Assembly: GCA_950097015.1 (NCBI GenBank)
Contig: CATNEN010000001.1
Coordinates: 3,502,001-3,566,000, forward strand
Reading direction: 5' to 3'
DNA from: Macrostomum hystrix
Taxonomy: Eukaryota > Platyhelminthes > Macrostomidae
DNA: 64,000 nucleotides
Part shown: in pieces, positions 57,374 to 64,000 of the stretch
Position numbering within the stretch: the stretch's first letter is position 1
Layout: each line of letters begins with the position of its first letter
Position numbers and translations under genes: made by a program
Notes under the pieces: generated by a model
The model's input: the letters and a program-made list of their open reading frames with translations, nothing else
What the model was told of the DNA's origin: nothing
Databases searched by the model: none

Positions 57374-59020
57374 GATGCGCTTCAGGAAAGCATCGAAGTG
57401 GAATGTTTTCATTGCCGAAAATTATAAAAATACTAGAGGCTCGTTTCCAGGTGATTTTATGCGTACTTAACTGTCGGACGCTAAATTTGCAAGTTGCTTA
57501 TTAATTAATAGCTTTTCTTAAAATCTTTAGACCGCATCAATTATCTGAAAACGGCCTTCAAGCAATTAAGGCCAGACCAGTTGGTCGAATTGAAGCGTAA
57601 AGCGCTGCTTCGTTCTGATGGTTTAGTGTCCGAATGCTCGCATACTCAGATAAAGCTTATGGCCAGGCAGCTTGTATGAAATCTTATTTTCATTTTCTTG
57701 GTGCTAATTTACTGTAGGAAAGTTTTTCTGAGTGCCTTATGCTTTGGTGTTACATGTATTATGTAAATCATTGAAGAATTGATGCATATTAATCTATTCA
57801 TTTCCACACCTAGTTACCAATTGCATGAAATTTTCTGTTTCATACGTGAATTATTTTTTTCGCAGATGCGAGTTTGCGAAACTGAAAACGCCGCCCTGTC
57901 AGCTTGCATTCGTTTGCCTTCCGGCAAACTTCTTTCGTACGAAACGTCAAATGTAGCCGGCGAGCTAATTAAATCTGGGCTTGTTGAAGTGAGATGTGAC
58001 ATTTAGCAAAAACACTTAAATATTTGTTCTGTGGGCATAATTACAAAGTTTACTGAGTATTTGTTTCTTTCTTACAGAAAATATTTGAAAAAACAAATTC
58101 GACAACGCGGTTTTCGGCTATCGCCCTCCGAAAAAAGGTCAGCTTTAGCCTTTTGAAAGCTTTTGGTAAGTTTTTTTTTAAAAAAGCATCCGGAATGATT
58201 TATAAAATTAGAAATATGATGAGAATTAGGACAAAAATATTTCATACGGTCACGGTGTACGGTGTAACAAAAAATAGTTCTGCAAACGATTAAGTGTTGT
58301 CTTTAATCTGAGAGGTAGCGTAATTAGGTTATTATTAAGCAAATTTTGTCATGAATTTACGTAAGTGCACTCAATCATCGCACAAAATGTTTTGGTTGTA
58401 GTATATATATTTTCTAATGTGTGCTGTGTAGAAATATTTTTTCCGTCGTCATTTTTAAAAGGCATAAGCCTATAAGCCTTTAAGCTTTAGTAGTCTATTA
58501 TGCTATGGCACAGTATGACAGTATTGCTCATGAGTCATGACTTTTCGCTGTATCCTTTTTAGTTAAAGGTGGCGGCGCCGGAAAGCTCACGTACCAAAAG
58601 TATGCGAAGCATTGGATTAACTGGCCAGCTGGCATACCGACCGACCGACCCCCTAAGAAGCTAAGTGCCGAACAGCTCCAAGCCATTTGGGAGTGTATAA
58701 GAAATATACAGTTCTCAATAAATCCAATTGAACAATCCAATGACAATCACGGCCCCAGCGGCAGTGGCTTTGTCCAGCCAGTCCGCGTGGGCAGCGGCAG
58801 CAATGGCGGTAGCGTTGTCCAGCCAGTCCGCGTGGGCAGCGGCAGCAATGGCGGTGGCGTTGTCCAGCCAGTCCGCGTGGGCAGCGGGAGCAATGGCGGT
58901 GGCGTTGTCCAGCCAGTCCGCGTTGGCAGCAGCGGCCAAATTATTCGCGTTGGTCGTGGGGGTAGCAGCGGCGGTCTGATCGTGCGTATTGGCTGCAGTG
59001 ACAGCAAGTATGTTTGTTAA
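57374..59020 (+). CDS. Five-exon gene with HMG-box-like start and Gly/Ser repeat tail (5' end uncertain)
   Basis: Exons 57374-57450, 57531-57673, 57866-57988, 58078-58165 and 58563-59020 join in frame with GT..AG borders (donors GTGATT, GTATGA, GTGAGA, GTAAGT). Exons 1-2 give KASKWNVFIAENYKNTRG .. RINYLKTAFKQLRPDQLVEL, which resembles an HMG box (aromatic 'W..F..EN', then 'FK.L....' and a basic helix); tentative. Exons 3-4 give SACIRLPSGKLLSYETSN and ALRKKVSFSLLKAFG. Exon 5 gives KLTYQKYAKHWINWPAG and SAEQLQAIWECIRNIQFS, then about four repeats of GSGSNGGGVVQPVRV. Exon 1 starts right after an acceptor-like TTTCAG, so the ATG at 57374 may not be the true start and earlier exons could lie near or beyond the satellite. 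No family is assigned with confidence. It could be a transposon-borne or host nuclear protein. Confidence 0.5.
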
Positions 59021-61485
59021 AAATGGTTGTGGGGCTAATTCGCTGAGCTAGGTACGAAGAAGACGCCAATGCGCCTTTTATTGGGTCTTTTGTAAACCAA
59101 TCAATGAACAACGTTTTTATGTTCCATCTGTTTTAAGGTGTGCAAACTGCATTCGCATTTGTAAATCAGTTTACAAAATATTGTCATCATTTTAAATATA
59201 CGCCCTTCACAGACTACACTGTAGTGGATTCATTACACACTAGTACTTCCGGAATTGCATAGATACCCAGCGTTGAGTCAGATGACTATGGAGGCGCAAT
59301 TTTTTGCCCTAAGCCGCCCTTTGATAAAAATTATGGTCTTAAAACTGAAATGGTCCGTTTTGATCTTTTATTTTAGCGCTGACTGCCACTGTGCTGACTA
59401 TGGGGTAGGGGCTGTGATAGCTATATTATATGTTATAGACATCGGGAGCATCATGCTGTCGCATAGTTCTAATTGAACTATGAACGTATTGAACTATGTC
59501 GCAAAGCTTTACTCTTCATGCCCGTGTACACGTCTGTACATACATTTAAAGCGTCGGTAATCTATGAATGTTAAATTTTCATCGGCCATTCATTTCTGGC
59601 TGATTTATTATATCAGCTTGTTGGTAATTAGAAAGGGTTGTCTACTGTTAACGCAAGTTAATGGCTGCGCGGAGATGTCAGCCCTTCCTCTCAGCCGTCG
59701 GCTCTCTTAGCTTTCCGTTGTCTGACTCTCCCTGTCGTCTGCTAACATGGCGCAGCCAGTAAAAATACATGTATAAAACTGCTACTATGGAGCCTGGCTA
59801 GCCGAATTACTGTGTCGGATGCATACGAATTACTTCCCAAGTCTGGATACTTAATTTTGCATCTGATGTACACGTAACATGACACTGGCGTCATTGATGC
59901 CTGAGCTGCTGGATTCGAAGACAAAATACTTTTCTTCTCGCCTAACCCCATGTTGAGATACTTGTATGGTGGTGCATGTACATGTAGCTGAAGAGGTGAC
60001 TAGCGACTAATGTGGCCTGAGCTGCAGTCAACGGCACTGGAGCTGCAGTGCTGCAAGGGGTTACATGTAGATGTAGTTAGCCTAATGAGACCCAAATTCG
60101 CGCAAATAAGCCTTACAATACACACGGCTGGATAGAAGCCACTTCCTAATACCGGCAGCGGCATATAAAGTCATCGCACACTGAATGTAAATTGCATAAT
60201 AAATTGCATGCAATATTTTAAGCGTAATGGGTCTATATAAGAGTATTTGTGTAATGGCTCGCCGTGGATCGGAAATCCGGCGTGGCGGGTGCATATCTGC
60301 ATCATAACGTTTTAGCCAATGAACCTATTATGTGACTTGCAGCATTTGGTTTCTCTTCAAAATGTAGCAAGAAATTAAAGGCACTATACTAGACACTATA
60401 CTAGCATATCTGTCTCTTAGGGTTAAAAAACTGCATTGCGAAATACCACACTAGAACAAGTAACCAGGGAAATAGCTGAAATTTTAGCGTCAGTTTCTCA
60501 CAGATTAATACGCATATTTTTTGTTTTCGTGCAAACAATGACGCGATACTCAGTGATCAGATCAATATACGTCGAGCAGTATCGGTATACACTCTGACCA
60601 ACTTCCATCACCAGGCGCCTGTCGGTCGAGGCTCGCTTTAACATGTGCTTGCAGTGTTTCTCTTCTGACTAATGTCTCGCAGTGATGGCGCCCGCCTTTA
60701 GGGGGGTTATATAATACGCTAAAAAGGAGTAATGACAATTAATGGTCAATGGTTCACCAATCGTAAAAGTGCCCTCGGTCAAAACATTGGTGCACTTGTA
60801 GCCGTTCTTTACTACATTGCTCCCAAATCTAAGTGAGAAATAGTCATACGCTCGTACGAAGTAGACAATGGGACTTTCCAGGCGGTAAGAAAATAATGCA
60901 TTTACTTAAGTTAAAGCATGCTTTTGGACTGACTCAACTTTATAAACCGTCAAAAGCATGCATTATATATATTATTTATATCAAAGCTACTGAGGATAGA
61001 AAAAAAATCCGATTTTTAGTTATAGTGACTTTCCTGCAGCCAGCAGTCCCTGTCATCTCGCTATGTCTGATTCAAATGTATAACTTCAGTGGCTACAGGT
61101 AAATGTACGTTGATCGGGGTTGACTTCAGCAGGCTGTGGCGATCGTTTGCCTGCGGAAATTTTTTCTGCCGGTGTCATCAAGTTTGGGGCGCGCCGAAGC
61201 TCCTTATACTGATGGCCTCTGTGCATCACGCACTTCGCAAGCCTCGTTGCTGAGCGGGCCCTGTAATGGTAAATATTCTGGCTCTATGGGTTGAATGGTT
61301 TCTTTCGCTGAAACGGATCGCTGCACTATTTTTAGGGCTTCGTTTTAATTGTTTGGCGGTTTGGCTTTGACAGCAAGCAAACTTTTATCTTCTGTATAGT
61401 TGCACTGCTTCCTACTGATGCAGCCGCAGTCACATCTTTTGCTCAGTCCAACTTATACGAGTAATAAGGATCTGTACGTGAGCAT
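59021..61485. other. Spacer, no recognised gene
   Basis: Mixed-composition DNA. Several short frames have no recognisable features. No tRNA or rRNA is seen. Confidence 0.5.
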
Positions 61486-61918
61486 CAGAGGGTGGATTGA
61501 GGGGGCAGCCGCCCCCTAAAATTTCGGTCAGGGCTTTATGGCGTCCCCACCGACGCCCACACCGACCTTACGGAAAGGATTCAACTAGGTCCCCAAAGCC
61601 TGACAAAGCCTACCCCGCCATTGGCGCCCCCATCTGCGATGTCATTGGTGCCCCCATCTGCGATGTCATTGGTGCCCCCATCTGCGATGTCATTGGCGCC
61701 CCCCATCTGCGATGTCATTGGTGCCCCCATCTGCGATGTCATTGGCGCCCCCCATCTGCGATGTCATTGGTGCCCCCCCATCTGCGATGTCATTGGCGCC
61801 CCCCATCTGCGATGTCATTGGTGCCCCCCATCTGCGATGTCATTGGCGCCCCCCATCTGCGATGTCATTGGTGCCCCGACAGTCCGCCCCCCAAACAGAA
61901 TTCCTGGATCCGCCACTG
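61486..61918. mobile_element. hAT-like non-autonomous element with internal 25-bp repeats
   Basis: The left end CAGAGGGTGGATTGAGGG and the complement of the right end CAGTGGCGGATCCAGGAATT are similar. CAGTGGCGGATCCAG-type ends are typical of some hAT families (memory). Inside, CCATCTGCGATGTCATTGGT + GCCCC (with GGCGCC variants) repeats about ten times (61628-61877). No clear 8-bp target duplication was found and there is no transposase, so this is a short non-autonomous element. Confidence 0.5.
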
Positions 61919-62736
61919 TTCCGCATGGATGATGCTGTACATTACTCCTGGAACATAAAAAATTGAATGCCAGTCTACTACGGCCTAGGAGGGAAAAGGC
62001 AGACATATTTGCCTGTAACTCTTTTATTTCGACTCGAACAAGCTTAGGGACGTCGAAATTCGACTTTACGCGTCGAAATACATCGGATTAGGTGTACTTG
62101 ATTTTTTTCCAAGTATCTGACCGAACTCGGTTGTTAGTAGGGGTCTATGAGTTTGACTAGCCACTTTCGCAAAGTCACTAGGAACCAATGAAAAATGCCA
62201 ATCACATGTGATATTGATTTTGGACAAACGCACGTCGATAGAGCATGTCTAGAGCTTGCTAATGACACCAAGATCGTCGATAAATACCCACCAGAAGGCT
62301 GTCAAATGATGTCTAGAGTGTCAGAGGTACCTCCTTATGGATGGCGCTATGAGTCGATTATGACGATTTACTAGACCGGCTGCCAGCAGACAACGAATGC
62401 AGATCTACAGACGAAATCAACGACATCCGACGCGCCATTTATTGGCCTACCAGACGACATCAGTCTCATCTCTCTAAATATAGCGGTTCTCAAATGGGGT
62501 CCGCTCAAAGTCGGTACACCCCTGCCTGGCAAGACTAGTCTTTTTGATGGTACCACTGACAAAGTGATTTCGTGATGCCCCTTAATTTTGATGGATCTCG
62601 ATGGGATTTAATTTCCCGTACTCTGGGATAGACGTAGAAGTGATCCCTGTCGAAATCCGGGGTCAATTAGTAAGCCTGCGGCGTCAAGAATGTTTCCGCA
62701 ATTGTAGTGTATATTTCCTATCTATTTCGTCAATTT
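61919..62736. other. Spacer, no recognised gene
   Basis: It includes a small inverted motif GTCGAAATTCGAC near 62053. Nothing else is supported. Confidence 0.5.
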
Positions 62737-62897
62737 TTCTAGGTGACATTCCAGGTTAATAAGTTCGAGTTGAGATCATTTGAAATCATGAAACCAACTC
62801 AGTCGTGTAGGAAATTGTTTCTAGATTGATTTCCAATCGAATCCGACTCGATAAACTGTGCTCAAATCTATTGGGACACCGACGACAGCCATATACT
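62737..62897 (-). repeat. Inverted copy of the 40.1-40.3 kb dispersed repeat
   Basis: AGGTGACATTCCAGGTTAAT ... AACCAACTCAGTCGTGTAGG ... ATTGGGACACCGACGACAGC is the reverse complement of 40133-40295 at roughly 85-90 percent identity by eye. 62898-63263 is AT-rich spacer. Confidence 0.8.
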
Positions 62898-63263
62898 ACT
62901 GACAGTAGTACGAATGGATACCGTTTAAGATTTGAATATATATGTGCATGAGTACAGCTTGTTATACTGTATATGTAGAAACATAATACATGCATCATGT
63001 TAAAAGTCATCCCACTGGGTTAAAATTGCCAGAAACGTTTTTTCAGAACAAAATCGTAAAATGCATCATTTGCTAACTATTGTGTGTAGCGTTTATTATG
63101 TTTCCGAATCACCTCCAGAGCAACAAAAGGACTATTTGCTTGCAAATCTTGGTCTCTTTTCACTGAAAGCACTATCTACATTCTAATAACTACCTTAATT
63201 GTTAGTTGTTGAGCCTAAAGTTAATTGAGTTAGTTAGTTGAGTTAAAGTTAGTTGAGCCTAAG

Positions 63264-63445
63264 GCAGTATCTATACTCTCTGAATCCCTGCTTTCCCCAG
63301 GTCTACTATACTCTCTGAATCCCTGCTTTCCCCAGGTCTACTATACTCTCTGAATCCCTGCTTTCCCCAGGTCTACTATACTCTCTGAATCCCTGCTTTC
63401 CCCAGGTCTACTATACTCTCTCAATCCCTGCTCTACTTTCAGAAT
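63264..63445. repeat. 35-bp tandem repeat, about 5 copies
   Basis: The unit is GTCTACTATACTCTCTGAAT + CCCTGCTTTCCCCAG; the last copies are degenerate. 63446-63793 is spacer without a supported gene. Confidence 0.9.
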
Positions 63446-63793
63446 CCCTGCTTACCGCATCTCTAGCTTTTGTATGAACTTATCAAACGATGAAATAAAA
63501 AAAGTTTCCGAACCAAAACCAGCACATATTGACGAGTAAACCGTAGAAAACTGCATGTTTTTACATTAAAAACAAAATGCAACGCTCCAACTAGTTTCTT
63601 CTCAGTATTATTCTTCTTGTCCAAGCTATTAATCTCTCAGCAATGCTATTTTGTCTAATAACAAAGAGGCTAACAGTGTTAAAGCAAGCATTACGGAAGA
63701 GGAAATACAGTAAATACAGGAAATACGTTGGGACACAGTAAAAGTTAGTGGCAGTGTTCATGGAAGACAAAGCGCCTGTAACTGTTTCATGCG

Positions 63794-63937
63794 TCACACA
63801 TCTTCCTCGTCATCTTCGTCGGTAGTATTAATGGAATCCTCGTCAGAAGACTCCTCGGGTTGCGATCGCGAAGTCTCTGATGGAGCATTTAAGATTGGTA
63901 CGAACGTTAAGGAGGTTAAGGAGGTTGAGGTTACTAG
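63794..63937 (-). CDS. Possible acidic C-terminal exon of a minus-strand gene (partial)
   Basis: Minus strand, after an acceptor-like TTTTAACAG (63938 side), 47 codons stay open to a TGA at 63796-63794. They include LNAPSETSRSQPEESSDEDS and end in TTDEDDEEDV. The composition (Ser/Glu/Asp-rich end) resembles the acidic tail of the 6.3-7.6 kb gene but no homology is proven. Upstream exons would lie beyond the right edge. Weak call. Confidence 0.25.
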   Translation of the reverse strand, partial: LVTSTSLTSLTFVPILNAPSETSRSQPEESSDEDSINTTDEDDEEDV

Positions 63938-64000
63938 CTGTTAAAATCTATGGAATTGATACCCACAGAAAAGAAATTATTGTAATTATTCTGGGATTCA

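Noticed and set aside
61497-61966. Frames repeating APICDVIG / PSAMSLV
   Set aside because: Produced by the 25-bp repeat inside the hAT-like element, readable in all three frames.

Overview
The window is nuclear DNA from an animal, most likely an invertebrate. Evidence: spliceosomal introns with GT..AG borders, a Hairy/E(spl) bHLH repressor ending in WRPW, a mariner transposon, a tRNA-derived SINE and very abundant tandem repeats. I could not identify the species. Coding islands are GC-rich in a mostly AT-rich background, and much of the window is transposon or satellite.

Left part (1-9.3 kb). A reading frame on the minus strand, open to the window edge (1075 to 2), looks like a retrotransposon ORF1/gag-like protein. 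It is followed by a tRNA-headed SINE with a Deu-like central domain (about 2802-3075), a 3 x 320-bp tandem repeat carrying an antisense tRNA-like motif, and a two-exon minus-strand gene for an Ala-rich, DUF4806-like protein (7589 to 6328). A 40-bp minisatellite lies just upstream of that gene.

Helitron region (9.3-28.6 kb). The main object is a nine-exon Helitron replicase gene (11144-18115). All exon junctions keep frame. It encodes about 14 tandem 23-residue STPR-like repeats, an OTU protease domain, a Helitron zinc finger, a HUH Rep nuclease and a Pif1-type helicase. One CGA to TGA change interrupts the repeat region. A second, three-exon gene (25494-26902) encodes an RPA70-like ssDNA-binding protein. 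Both genes sit in the same frame of non-coding DNA: a 23-bp minisatellite upstream; downstream a shared 3' segment with a 10-bp-stem hairpin, then a 31-bp satellite, then a shared ~210-bp end. I read this as two modules of one large Helitron, or two Helitron units in tandem. A zinc-knuckle/poly-Gln frame on the minus strand lies between them.

Middle (28.6-45.8 kb). This holds a second poly-Gln frame, a ~600-bp macrosatellite with polypyrimidine tracts, and a compact intronless HES gene (35238-35606) with a TATA box and a perfect five-unit heat-shock element. A 4-kb satellite with higher-order structure follows, and beyond it a diverged copy of the HES promoter. A multi-exon minus-strand gene (45803 to 43280) encodes a DDE-transposase-like protein with an HGKGxxDG motif, an RG tract and a C-terminal PHD finger; an apparent frameshift breaks it.

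Right part (46-64 kb). There is a complete 1301-bp mariner (46025-47325) with an intact transposase, matching TIRs and TA target duplications; about 3 kb of featureless AT-rich DNA; and a 7-kb, 20-bp satellite (50.2-57.2 kb) with a 2204-bp higher-order duplication. A five-exon gene (57374-59020) with an HMG-box-like start follows, then a hAT-like non-autonomous element (61486-61918), an inverted copy of a repeat also found at 40 kb, and small tandem repeats. Apart from the HES gene and perhaps the two small multi-exon genes, the recognisable coding capacity belongs to mobile elements.
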